The notes under the pieces were generated by a model. That model saw only the letters and a program-made list of their open reading frames with translations, was not told where the DNA came from and ran no database searches. Below, piece by piece: positions 33,342 through 41,462 of a DNA stretch of 64,000 nucleotides (position 1 is its first letter; each line of letters starts with the position of its first letter). Origin of the DNA: an uncultured Atopostipes sp. (GTDB lineage: Bacteria; Bacillota; Bacilli; Lactobacillales; Carnobacteriaceae_A); assembly GCA_910588235.1 (NCBI GenBank), contig CAJUOQ010000005.1, forward strand, positions 1 through 64,000, read 5' to 3'. Made by a program: the position numbers and the translations under genes.

Positions 33342-34322
33342 TTATTTTTTTCTGTTTCTTTGTTGTTTGCCAGCGTTTCGATTTCTATTTCTGTTTCGAT
33401 TCGCATTTCTGTTTCGATTTTTATTTTGTTGTGCATCCGTTTCTTCGGCAGAAATATTTTTTGGTTTTGATTTTCTTTTCCGTTGCACTGTTTTAACATC
33501 GCCCATTTCAGCTTTTACTCGAGCTTCAATTCTTGGCTTGTAGTAGTGCTGATTAAAGAATTGCTGAACTAACGTAAACACTCCGGAAACCATCCAGTAA
33601 AGCGCGACACCAGCTGGGCTGGAAATACTGATCATAATCATCATGATCGGCGTGATATACATCGTCATTCCGGCTGATTTTTGTTGTTCTTCTGGCATAT
33701 TGGCAATCATCATGCGTGATTGGACGAAGTAAATAAGTCCTGTAACTGCAACAAGAATGATACTTGTTTCTCCAAGGTGAATCCCTAAGAAAGTGGAGTT
33801 AGCGATCGCTTCGGAACGACGCAATACTTGCAACATCGCCACAAAGATGGGCATTTGTAAGAGTAGAGGCAAACAACCGGTGAGTTGTCCGGTAAGACTC
33901 ACATTATTTTCACGATAAACTTGCATTAACTCCATTTGTAAAGCTTGTTGTTCTTCTGGATCATCCGTTGCTTTGATCTCTTCTTGAATTTCTTGGGTCA
34001 CTGGTTGGATCCCTTGCATTTTAACTTGAGATTCAATCATCCCTTTTTGCTGTTTTAAAGTAAATGGGAGTAGAATCAAACGGAATAGGATGGTAAAGAC
34101 AATAATCGCTACCCCGTAGTTTCCAAGAAAATCAGCAAAAAGATCTAACAGTTGTCCTAACGGTAAAATCAAGAAATCATAAATAATTTCTGATAAAAAA
34201 CCTTGAGGCGCTCCTGTCTCTTGGTCAAATCGCATACAACCTGACAAGAAAAGGACCGTACTCAATAAACCTCCAGTTAATAAAAACTTTTTAACTCTCG
34301 TGTTTAATTTACGACTCTTCAC
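33342..34322 (-). CDS. yidC: Membrane protein insertase YidC/OxaA (YidC2 type, lipoprotein)
   Basis: Inserts and folds membrane proteins with or without Sec. Of 326 residues, the first 29 are a lipoprotein signal (FLSGC, lipidated Cys29), followed by five membrane segments and a basic C-terminal tail of about 50 residues that ends in tandem Arg-Asn dipeptides; basic tails of YidC2 proteins bind ribosomes. GTG 34322 is preferred over ATG 34331, because AGGA directly abuts the ATG but stands 9 nt from the GTG. Adjacent acylphosphatase is a conserved neighbour in Lactobacillales. Confidence 0.93.
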   Translation of the reverse strand: MKSRKLNTRVKKFLLTGGLLSTVLFLSGCMRFDQETGAPQGFLSEIIYDFLILPLGQLLDLFADFLGNYGVAIIVFTILFRLILLPFTLKQQKGMIESQVKMQGIQPVTQEIQEEIKATDDPEEQQALQMELMQVYRENNVSLTGQLTGCLPLLLQMPIFVAMLQVLRRSEAIANSTFLGIHLGETSIILVAVTGLIYFVQSRMMIANMPEEQQKSAGMTMYITPIMMIMISISSPAGVALYWMVSGVFTLVQQFFNQHYYKPRIEARVKAEMGDVKTVQRKRKSKPKNISAEETDAQQNKNRNRNANRNRNRNRNAGKQQRNRKK

Positions 34323-34386
34323 ATTATTCATTCCTATCTAAAATCTATTCTTAACATGATAATGATACATGAAGAGCGTATTTATT

Positions 34387-34758
34387 TCAATGACGTTCGC
34401 CAAATCCATTATAATCAGTAATCGATGAATCGTATTCGATTTCTACACGATCCACTTGGGCGCTAGGCGAAGGGCCTTTGGCTAATTCTTCAATAAACTC
34501 ATTGATCGATTCGCTATCTCCCAGCGCTTCAATATAGACTGAACCATCATTTTCATTGCGAACAATGCCATTCACATTTAAACGTTTGGCTAGTTCAGTC
34601 GTTGTAAAACGAAAGCCGACGCCTTGTACTTGCCCATAAACTTGGGCTTTTATTTTTAGGGAATTTTCGTTTTCAGGTGGCTTATTTTTATATTCAACTT
34701 TTCCAGGTTTTCTATTTTCTTTATCTTTATTAAAAAAACTGTCAAAAATAGAGCTCAT
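34387..34758 (-). CDS. Acylphosphatase with N-terminal extension
   Basis: Hydrolyses carboxyl-phosphate bonds in acylphosphates. The 123-residue protein holds a standard acylphosphatase domain (about 36-123) with VQGVGFR, catalytic Arg50, and GIVRNENDGSV, catalytic Asn68. It is preceded by about 35 Lys/Glu/Asn-rich residues that normal acylphosphatases (about 90 residues) lack. ATG 34758 is 9 nt from AAGGAG; the longer frame to 34779 has no binding site. The domain is intact, so activity is expected. It is likely co-transcribed with yidC. Confidence 0.88.
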   Translation of the reverse strand: MSSIFDSFFNKDKENRKPGKVEYKNKPPENENSLKIKAQVYGQVQGVGFRFTTTELAKRLNVNGIVRNENDGSVYIEALGDSESINEFIEELAKGPSPSAQVDRVEIEYDSSITDYNGFGERH

Positions 34759-34790
34759 TGTGATTACTCCTTTTTTCATTATTTAGTTCT

Positions 34791-34820
34791 ATTTTAACTG
34801 GTATCTTCTTTTAAGGTCAA
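34791..34820 (-). promoter_or_regulatory. Promoter of the acylphosphatase-yidC unit
   Basis: Minus strand TTGACC (34820-34815), an 18-bp spacer and TAAAAT (34796-34791). Confidence 0.65.
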
Positions 34821-34936
34821 TAATTAGATGTTAGATTAGAGAAAGTGGCACCGTTTAGTTTAGTCACAGGTGAAAAAGAGCCGCTAAAGGCAGAATGGGA
34901 ACTTTTGTTTTTCCCCTAAAATACTGTAAATATTCA

Positions 34937-34945
34937 TGATATAAT
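34937..34945 (+). promoter_or_regulatory. Extended -10 promoter of ftsK
   Basis: TGATATAAT, with TATAAT at 34940-34945, 35 bp before the start; the -35 region is poor. Confidence 0.55.
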
Positions 34946-34980
34946 GAAGACGCAGTTTTAAAGAGAGTAAGGAGATTAGT

Positions 34981-37329
34981 ATGAGTAAAAGAAGAAAGCG
35001 TGGACGCAAAAAGAAAAAGGGCTACTCCATTGAATTATTTGGTATTATTTTAATTTTTATAAGTATCCTTGCCATTGGAGAATTTGGTTTTGTGGGCTAC
35101 TTTTTCGCAAATATTATCCGATTTTTTGTAGGAGAAACTTATCAGCTTTTTTCAGCTTTAGGTATCTTACTGGGTATCCATTATATATTTTATGGAGAGA
35201 ATCCAAAGTTCAGTACCCATCGTTTTATTGGTAGTTTATTGCTATACATTGCATTGCTTGTATGGCTACATCTACGCCTGTTTGAGCCTATTATGGAAGC
35301 GGATGTTAACATTATTTCCGCTACTTGGCGAAGACTGCCAAGCTTATTTAGTGCAGGGATAGCGACCCAATCCATCGGAGGCGGAATGATTGGTGCTTTA
35401 TTATATGCTGTTAGCTACTTTTTATTTGCAAATGTCGGCACTTATTTTTCAATCGCACTTTTAGTATTTATCGGCATCATGAGTATTGGAAATTTTTCAT
35501 ACAATGCTTTATTTACCGAATTAAAAAAGATCGTCGGTACATTCTTCAATTGGGTGAAAAATATCTTTAGCAAAATTAAAGCCACTTTCCAGCAAAATAT
35601 TCAAGTGGACTCTAAAAATAAAAAGAAAACGTCCAAAGAAAAATCAGTGGACAAGAAAGCTTCTAAGCAAGAAGAAGAAAATGAAGAGACTCCGCCAAGA
35701 AAACGAAGAGAACCCGTTCCTATTGAGGGGATGAAGCAGACCTCTCTTCCTATTGAAGGCATGGAGTCCCCTGAAGCAGCAGAAAAGCAAACAGCGAAGG
35801 AAAAAGCAACAGAAGAAGTTGATGATAGTGAAGAATTGTCCATTAATTTTGTTTCCGATGATGAAAATGAAGATTATAAATTACCTCCATTGTCTTTATT
35901 AAACAAGAATGAGGCGCCAGATCAATCCAATGAATATTCAATTATTGAAGAGAATATTAAAAAACTAGAAGATACCTTTGAAAGCTTTGGCGTCAACGCG
36001 AAAGTCGTCAAAGCAAATCTAGGGCCAGCTGTGACAAAATTCGAAATTGAACCGGCAACAGGTGTGAAGGTTAGTCGGATTGTGAATTTAGCCGATGATA
36101 TTGCTTTGGCTCTTGCAGCCAAAGACATTCGAATGGAAGCCCCGATTCCTGGAAAAGCACTCATTGGGATTGAAGTTCCAAACTCGGAAATTACGGCGGT
36201 CTACTTTAATGAAGTCATGAAAGAACTTGAACAGACAAACAGTGACCATCCATTAGAGGTGCCTTTAGGAAAAGATATTGGCGGAAATGTCACCACCGCT
36301 GATTTATCAAAAATGCCGCACTTATTAATTGCGGGTGCAACCGGATCGGGTAAGTCAGTAGGGATTAACGTGATTATATCTAGTTTGTTAATGCGTACAA
36401 AACCTCATGAAGTTAAAATGATGTTAATCGACCCGAAAATGGTGGAGTTAAATGTGTATGATGGCATTCCTCACCTGTTAACACCTGTTGTTACAAAACC
36501 GAAAAAAGCAGCACGAGCGTTACAGAATGTCGTGGAAGAGATGGAAAAACGTTATGAGTTGTTTGCTATGAGTGGCACGCGAAATGTTGAGTCTTATAAT
36601 GAGCATTTGCAAAAGATGAAAGAAGCAGGCGAAGAAGATGTTCCTTCAAAACTTCCTTATATTGTCGTCATTGTAGATGAGTTAGCAGACTTGATGATGG
36701 TAGCAGCGAAAGAAGTAGAAGATTCTATTATTCGTCTAGCACAAATGGCTCGTGCAGCTGGGATCCATATGATTTTGGCAACCCAAAGACCAAGTGTGGA
36801 CGTTATTACAGGTTTGATTAAAGCCAATGTGCCTTCGCGAATTGCTTTTGCAACTTCCAGTGGAACAGACTCACGGACTATTTTAGATGCGAATGGTGCT
36901 GAGAAGCTACTCGGTCGAGGAGACATGTTATTCCTACCAATGGGTGCGAACCAAACCCGACGAGTCCAAGGTGCATTTATCACAGATTCTGAAGTACAAG
37001 CTATTACAGAATTTGTTCGTAATCAACAAGATCCTAATTATGTAGAAGAAATGATTCCAACAGAAGAGCCCAAAGCCGGTGACGGTGGAGGTAGTGATGA
37101 ACTATACGAGGAAGCTTTTGAAATTGTCAGAGAATTAGATACTGCTAGTATTTCTCTCTTGCAGCGGAGATTGCGTATCGGTTATAACCGAGCAGCAAAT
37201 ATCATGGATGATTTAGAAGCGAATGGTATTGTTAGCCCACAAGAAGGATCAAAACCTAGAGATGTACTTGTTTCTCCACCAGAAGAAGAGGAAGACTTAA
37301 ATTTAGAAAATGAAACAACATTTGATTAA
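34981..37329 (+). CDS. ftsK: DNA translocase FtsK/SpoIIIE
   Basis: Membrane-anchored motor that moves chromosomal DNA through the division septum. The 782 residues comprise four N-terminal membrane segments (about 20-165), a charged Lys/Glu linker (about 200-300), the RecA-like motor with Walker A GATGSGKS (452-459) and Walker B VVIVDELADLMM, and a C-terminal winged-helix gamma domain (about 705-775) that reads KOPS-like sequences. ATG 34981 follows AAGGAG. It is monocistronic with its own terminator. Confidence 0.96.
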   Translation: MSKRRKRGRKKKKGYSIELFGIILIFISILAIGEFGFVGYFFANIIRFFVGETYQLFSALGILLGIHYIFYGENPKFSTHRFIGSLLLYIALLVWLHLRLFEPIMEADVNIISATWRRLPSLFSAGIATQSIGGGMIGALLYAVSYFLFANVGTYFSIALLVFIGIMSIGNFSYNALFTELKKIVGTFFNWVKNIFSKIKATFQQNIQVDSKNKKKTSKEKSVDKKASKQEEENEETPPRKRREPVPIEGMKQTSLPIEGMESPEAAEKQTAKEKATEEVDDSEELSINFVSDDENEDYKLPPLSLLNKNEAPDQSNEYSIIEENIKKLEDTFESFGVNAKVVKANLGPAVTKFEIEPATGVKVSRIVNLADDIALALAAKDIRMEAPIPGKALIGIEVPNSEITAVYFNEVMKELEQTNSDHPLEVPLGKDIGGNVTTADLSKMPHLLIAGATGSGKSVGINVIISSLLMRTKPHEVKMMLIDPKMVELNVYDGIPHLLTPVVTKPKKAARALQNVVEEMEKRYELFAMSGTRNVESYNEHLQKMKEAGEEDVPSKLPYIVVIVDELADLMMVAAKEVEDSIIRLAQMARAAGIHMILATQRPSVDVITGLIKANVPSRIAFATSSGTDSRTILDANGAEKLLGRGDMLFLPMGANQTRRVQGAFITDSEVQAITEFVRNQQDPNYVEEMIPTEEPKAGDGGGSDELYEEAFEIVRELDTASISLLQRRLRIGYNRAANIMDDLEANGIVSPQEGSKPRDVLVSPPEEEEDLNLENETTFD

Positions 37330-37335
37330 TAAGAC

Positions 37336-37372
37336 GAGCCATAAAACCACACCAAGGTTTTATGGCTTTTTG
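37336..37372 (+). terminator. Terminator of ftsK
   Basis: AGCCATAAAACC and GGTTTTATGGCT arms with an ACACCAA loop, then TTTTT. Confidence 0.9.
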
Positions 37373-37419
37373 TTCGTCTATGTATGAACAAAAAAACACT
37401 TAATTTATTTTATTCGTTT

Positions 37420-37463
37420 TTACAGCGGTTTCATTAAGTAATAAATGTATAATAGCGGTTTCA
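37420..37463 (+). promoter_or_regulatory. Two tandem cre-like sites upstream of bmpA
   Basis: TTACAGCGGTTTCA (37420-37433) and TAATAGCGGTTTCA (37450-37463), read on the minus strand, each match the cre consensus TGWAANCGNTNWCA at 13 of 14 positions. They are 30 bp apart. The second overlaps a TATAAT at 37448-37453. CcpA control of nucleoside uptake is the likely meaning. Confidence 0.6.
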
Positions 37464-37502
37464 AAATGTTTAATTTTCCTTTCCTTTTTTATGCAGTAAT
37501 GA

Positions 37503-37508
37503 TATGAT
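37503..37508 (+). promoter_or_regulatory. Second candidate -10 before bmpA
   Basis: TATGAT, 65 bp before the start codon. Its -35 position reads TTTCCT, so this promoter is uncertain. The TATAAT at 37448-37453 is the alternative. Confidence 0.35.
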
Positions 37509-37535
37509 AGACATGAAATAAGCATTACATAAAAA

Positions 37536-37555
37536 TTACATAGCTTGCTATGTAA
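37536..37555. promoter_or_regulatory. Perfect inverted repeat in the bmpA leader
   Basis: TTACATAGC, two bases, GCTATGTAA: 9-bp arms with no mismatch, ending 3-4 nt before the GGAGGAG ribosome binding site. It could be an operator or a leader hairpin. No T run follows, so it is not a terminator. Confidence 0.6.
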
Positions 37556-37573
37556 AACGGAGGAGAAATGATA

Positions 37574-38644
37574 ATGCAAAACTGGAAAAAGCTGACAATT
37601 TTTGGAGCTTCTGCTTTAGCACTAGCCGCATGTGGGAATGGTGGATCGGAAGAAGGGACAGACGAAGGAACAGGCGGAGAAGATGATGCAGACTTTACAA
37701 TCGCGATGGTTACAGATACGGGTGGAGTAGATGATCGCTCATTTAACCAGTCTGCTTGGGAAGGTATGCAAGAATGGGCTGAAGGACATGACTTTAGCGA
37801 TGATACGGTCGCTTATTATCAATCTGAAGCTGAAGATCAATATATCCCGAACTTGAATGCAGCGACACAAGATGGTTTTGATGTTATTTATGGAATTGGT
37901 TTCTTACACTTAGATCCAATTACAACGATTGCAGAACAAAATCCAGATCGTTGGTATGGAATTGTTGATGAGGTCGTTGATTTACCGAATGTTGTTTCAT
38001 TAACTTTCCGCGACCATGAGAACTCATTTTTAGCGGGGATGGCCGCTGCTTTAACGACTGAAACAGATAAAGTCGGTTTCATCGGCGGTATCCGTGGAGC
38101 AGTCATTGACCGTTTCCAAACTGGATTTGTAGAAGGTGTTGAGCACGTCGATCCAGAAATTGAAGTGGACATTCAATATGCAGACAGCTTTGGAGATGCG
38201 GGCGTTGGACAACAAACAGCATCTGCTATGTATTCAAACGGTGCAGACATCATTTTCCACGCAGCTGGAGCGGTTGGTAATGGTGTGTTCCAGGAAGCCC
38301 GTAACCGTATGGAAGCTGGATCAGACACTGATTTATGGGTCATTGGAGTCGACCGTGACCAGTCAGCTGAAGGGGACTATGACGGTGGGAACTTAACTTT
38401 AGGTTCTACAATTAAAAATGTTGGAACAGCTGTTTCACAATCTGCGGATGCTGCAATGGAAGGAAACTTCCAAGGTGGAGAAGTTATCGCTTATGGATTA
38501 GCAGAAGAAGGAATTGACTTTGTCACTGATGGAAATATTGCGGATGAAGATTGGGAATTAATTGAAGAAGCGCGTCAACAAATCGCTGATGGCGAAATTG
38601 AAGTGCAAGAATTCACTTATACAGAAGTTGAGGACGCAGAGTAA
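37574..38644 (+). CDS. bmpA: BMP-family nucleoside-binding lipoprotein
   Basis: Surface lipoprotein that captures nucleosides for the ABC transporter encoded downstream. The 356 residues start with a lipoprotein signal (LALAACG, lipidated Cys20), then an acidic, Gly-rich linker and a BMP (PnrA/Med-like) domain from about residue 38: AMVTDTGGVDDRSFNQSAWEG is the family motif (quoted part: TGGVDDRSFNQ). GGAGGAG is 8 nt before ATG 37574; an earlier ATG at 37568 is too close. A terminator separates it from the ATPase gene, giving excess binding protein. Confidence 0.94.
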   Translation: MQNWKKLTIFGASALALAACGNGGSEEGTDEGTGGEDDADFTIAMVTDTGGVDDRSFNQSAWEGMQEWAEGHDFSDDTVAYYQSEAEDQYIPNLNAATQDGFDVIYGIGFLHLDPITTIAEQNPDRWYGIVDEVVDLPNVVSLTFRDHENSFLAGMAAALTTETDKVGFIGGIRGAVIDRFQTGFVEGVEHVDPEIEVDIQYADSFGDAGVGQQTASAMYSNGADIIFHAAGAVGNGVFQEARNRMEAGSDTDLWVIGVDRDQSAEGDYDGGNLTLGSTIKNVGTAVSQSADAAMEGNFQGGEVIAYGLAEEGIDFVTDGNIADEDWELIEEARQQIADGEIEVQEFTYTEVEDAE

Positions 38645-38665
38645 TAATCCATTCTCTTTTATTAC

Positions 38666-38701
38666 TTAAACGCTAGTCATAAGTGACTAGCGTTTTTTTA
38701 A
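38666..38701 (+). terminator. Terminator between bmpA and the ATPase gene
   Basis: AAACGCTAGTCA pairs with TGACTAGCGTTT around TAAG, then T7. Confidence 0.92.
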
Positions 38702-38721
38702 CAAAAAAAGGTAATTTTACC

Positions 38722-38750
38722 TTGCAATTCTCGATATTGTTCCTGATAAT
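38722..38750 (+). promoter_or_regulatory. Internal promoter of the nucleoside transporter genes
   Basis: TTGCAA (38722-38727), 17-bp spacer, GATAAT (38745-38750), located after the bmpA terminator. Confidence 0.65.
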
Positions 38751-38806
38751 TACTTTACTATATATTCTTTATATTGAAGAATGTTTTATAATAAGGAGGA
38801 ATTCAT

Positions 38807-40369
38807 TTGACCACATCTGAGGTTGTCGTTGAAATGCAACATATTGTAAAGCAATTTGGCGACTTTAAAGCAAATGATGATATTAACCTTGAAGTACGGA
38901 GGGGCGAAATCCATGCATTGTTAGGTGAGAATGGTGCTGGAAAATCAACACTAATGAATGTACTGACAGGATTACTAGAGCCTACAGAAGGTGAAATAAA
39001 AATCAAAGGGGAACCTGTACAGATCGATTCTCCCGATAAAGCGGATGAACTAGGGATTGGAATGGTTCACCAGCACTTTATGTTAATCGATAAGTTTACA
39101 GTGGCTGAAAATATTATGCTGGGAAATGAAGAGCATAATGCAGGTTTCATTGATGAAGAAACAACAGCGAATAAAATTTTAGAATTATCGGACCGCTATG
39201 GGTTGAAAGTTGATCCTTATGCAAAAGTGGAAGATATTTCTGTTGGACAACAACAAAGAGCTGAGATTTTAAAAGTTTTATATAAAGGGACGGATATCCT
39301 TATTTTAGATGAACCAACAGCTGTCCTTACACCACAAGAGATTGATGATCTAATGCGCGTTATTCGTTCATTAGCCGATGAAGGCAAAGCAATTATTTTA
39401 ATTACTCATAAATTAGATGAAATCAAACAAGTGGCCGATCAATGTACAGTCATTCGACGAGGACAAGGGATTGGGACTGTTGACGTTAAAGAAACTTCTC
39501 AGCAAGAATTAGCGGACATGATGGTCGGACGAGCAGTAAGCTTTTCCGTCGATAAAGGGCCTGCTCATCCGGAAGAAGTTACTTTAGCTGTCAATGATTT
39601 AGTCGTCGAAGATGCACGAGGATTAAATGCGGTCAATGGTTTGAGTTTTGAAGTCCGTAAAGGCGAGATTTTAGGAATTGCTGGAGTGGATGGAAATGGA
39701 CAAACTGAACTTATTCGAGCAATCACAGGCCTGATGCCGTCTCAATCGGGTAGTATCCATTTAGATAATGTCGACATCTCAAATAAATCACCACGTTATA
39801 TTACAGAGACAGGACTGGCTCATATTCCGGAAGATCGACAACGACATGGCTTGATTTTAGATATGTCGCTAGAGGATAACATGGCTCTTCAAACTTATTA
39901 TAAACCCCCATTAAGCGAAAATGGGATTCTTCAACATAAAGAAATTGAAAAACATGCGATTCGTTTGATTGAAGAATATGATGTGCGTACGCAATCTGAA
40001 AAAGAACCTGCTAGTTCACTATCTGGAGGTAACCAACAAAAAGCAATTATTGCTCGGGAGGTGGAACGAAATCCAGATTTACTGATTGCCGCTCAGCCAA
40101 CTCGTGGATTAGACGTCGGAGCCATTGAATTTATCCATAAGCGCTTAATTGAACAGCGGGATAATGGCAAAGCTGTCTTGCTGATGAGTTTTGAATTAGA
40201 CGAAATCATGGATGTTTCTGACCGTATTGCCGTCATGTATGATGGGAAAATTATTGACATTGTGGAGGCGAACAATACATCAGAAACGGAACTAGGTCTA
40301 TTGATGGCTGGCGTTTCTCGAGAAAAAATTGTAGAAGAGCATAAAGAGGAGTTGAGCGTAGGTGATTGA
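38807..40369 (+). CDS. Nucleoside ABC transporter ATP-binding protein (NupA/YufO type)
   Basis: Double-ATPase subunit of the BMP-type nucleoside importer, 520 residues. The N-terminal ATPase is canonical: Walker A GENGAGKS (40-47), signature SVGQQQRAEI, Walker B ILILDEPTAVLTP. The C-terminal ATPase has the degenerate GVDGNGQTEL P-loop but a good signature, LSGGNQQK, and ends its Walker B in AAQPTRGLD; this asymmetry is normal for RbsA/NupA-like proteins. TTG 38807 lies 7 nt after AGGAGG. The stop overlaps the first permease gene by 8 bp. Confidence 0.94.
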   Translation: MTTSEVVVEMQHIVKQFGDFKANDDINLEVRRGEIHALLGENGAGKSTLMNVLTGLLEPTEGEIKIKGEPVQIDSPDKADELGIGMVHQHFMLIDKFTVAENIMLGNEEHNAGFIDEETTANKILELSDRYGLKVDPYAKVEDISVGQQQRAEILKVLYKGTDILILDEPTAVLTPQEIDDLMRVIRSLADEGKAIILITHKLDEIKQVADQCTVIRRGQGIGTVDVKETSQQELADMMVGRAVSFSVDKGPAHPEEVTLAVNDLVVEDARGLNAVNGLSFEVRKGEILGIAGVDGNGQTELIRAITGLMPSQSGSIHLDNVDISNKSPRYITETGLAHIPEDRQRHGLILDMSLEDNMALQTYYKPPLSENGILQHKEIEKHAIRLIEEYDVRTQSEKEPASSLSGGNQQKAIIAREVERNPDLLIAAQPTRGLDVGAIEFIHKRLIEQRDNGKAVLLMSFELDEIMDVSDRIAVMYDGKIIDIVEANNTSETELGLLMAGVSREKIVEEHKEELSVGD

Positions 40370-41462
40370 AGTAAAAACGGATAGTTGGCTGAAAAAAATA
40401 TCGGTTCCGGTTTTAGCTGTATTATTTGGATTTTTAGTCGGTGCGATTATTATGCTGATTTTTGGATACAATCCAGTCCAAGCTTATTCCGAAATGATAT
40501 TAGGAGTTTTTGCGAATCCATATTCTATCGGAGAAGCTTTAACCCAAGGAACTTTACTGATATTTACCGGTTTGGCTTTTGACATAGCGAATAAAGCAGG
40601 CTTCTTTAATATCGGTCTTTCAGGTCAATTTTTAATCGGTTGGTTAAGTACCATTGCTTTTGCTTTACAATTCCCTGATTTACCACGAATCGCTTTGGTG
40701 CCATTATCGTTAGTTATTGGAACAGTAGCTGGTGCGTTGTATGCAGGGATTGCAGGATTTTTGAGAGCTTATTTTGGGACAAGTGAAGTTATTGTCACGA
40801 TCATGTTAAACCACACCATTTTACAAATTTCGAACTATTTAACGAACTTTGTATTAGGAAGTAGTAGTCGAACGGAAAGAGTTAGTGAGAACGCGAGTCT
40901 ATCAATGGAATGGTTAACGAACTTAACAGATTATTCTCGTTTAAACATGGGATTCTTTATCGCGATTATTGTAGTTGTTTTATATAGTGTTTTTATGAAA
41001 TATACAACGACTGGATTTGAGATTAAAGCAGTCGGTTTAAACCCTGATGCTTCAACTTATGCAGGAATGAGTGCGAAGAAAAACATTATTTTATCCATGT
41101 TAATCAGTGGAGGACTTGCTGGTTTAGGTGGAGCAATTAACGGCCTCGGTACCTTCGGAAACCTCTTTGTACTAGGTGTTTTACCTGCTGAAGGATTTAA
41201 CGGTATTGCGGTAGCTTTATTAGGATTAGGAAATCCAATCGGTATTGTACTATCAGCGATATTATTCGGGATCCTACAGACTGGAGCGCCATTTATGGCC
41301 TCACGTGCTGGTGTGCCGAATGAAATGGCTGAAGTGGTCATTGCAGCGATTGTCTTCTTCGTTGGCGCTTATTACTTAGTGGAATGGTTATTCGAAAAAT
41401 TTGGCAACCGCCCAGCAAAAGGCCCAGCAAGCACAGATGTTGAAGGAGGAGTAGATCAATGA
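40362..41462 (+). CDS. Nucleoside ABC transporter permease 1 (NupB/YufP type)
   Basis: Integral membrane subunit of 366 residues with about nine to ten hydrophobic segments; the BPD_transp_2 family motifs DIANKAGFFNIGLSGQFLIG and GLGGAINGLGTFG are visible. It pairs with the following permease as a heterodimer. GTG 40362 overlaps the ATPase stop, with GGAG 12 nt upstream. It overlaps the next gene by 4 bp, typical of tight subunit stoichiometry. Confidence 0.93.
   Translation: MIEVKTDSWLKKISVPVLAVLFGFLVGAIIMLIFGYNPVQAYSEMILGVFANPYSIGEALTQGTLLIFTGLAFDIANKAGFFNIGLSGQFLIGWLSTIAFALQFPDLPRIALVPLSLVIGTVAGALYAGIAGFLRAYFGTSEVIVTIMLNHTILQISNYLTNFVLGSSSRTERVSENASLSMEWLTNLTDYSRLNMGFFIAIIVVVLYSVFMKYTTTGFEIKAVGLNPDASTYAGMSAKKNIILSMLISGGLAGLGGAINGLGTFGNLFVLGVLPAEGFNGIAVALLGLGNPIGIVLSAILFGILQTGAPFMASRAGVPNEMAEVVIAAIVFFVGAYYLVEWLFEKFGNRPAKGPASTDVEGGVDQ

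Noticed and set aside
35601..36983. Minus-strand open frames inside ftsK
   Set aside because: They are shadows of a complete, well-conserved plus-strand gene.
39650..40110. Damaged second ATPase domain of the nucleoside transporter
   Set aside because: The P-loop GVDGNGQTEL lacks the usual Lys-Ser, but this degeneracy is normal for the second domain of NupA/RbsA-type proteins.
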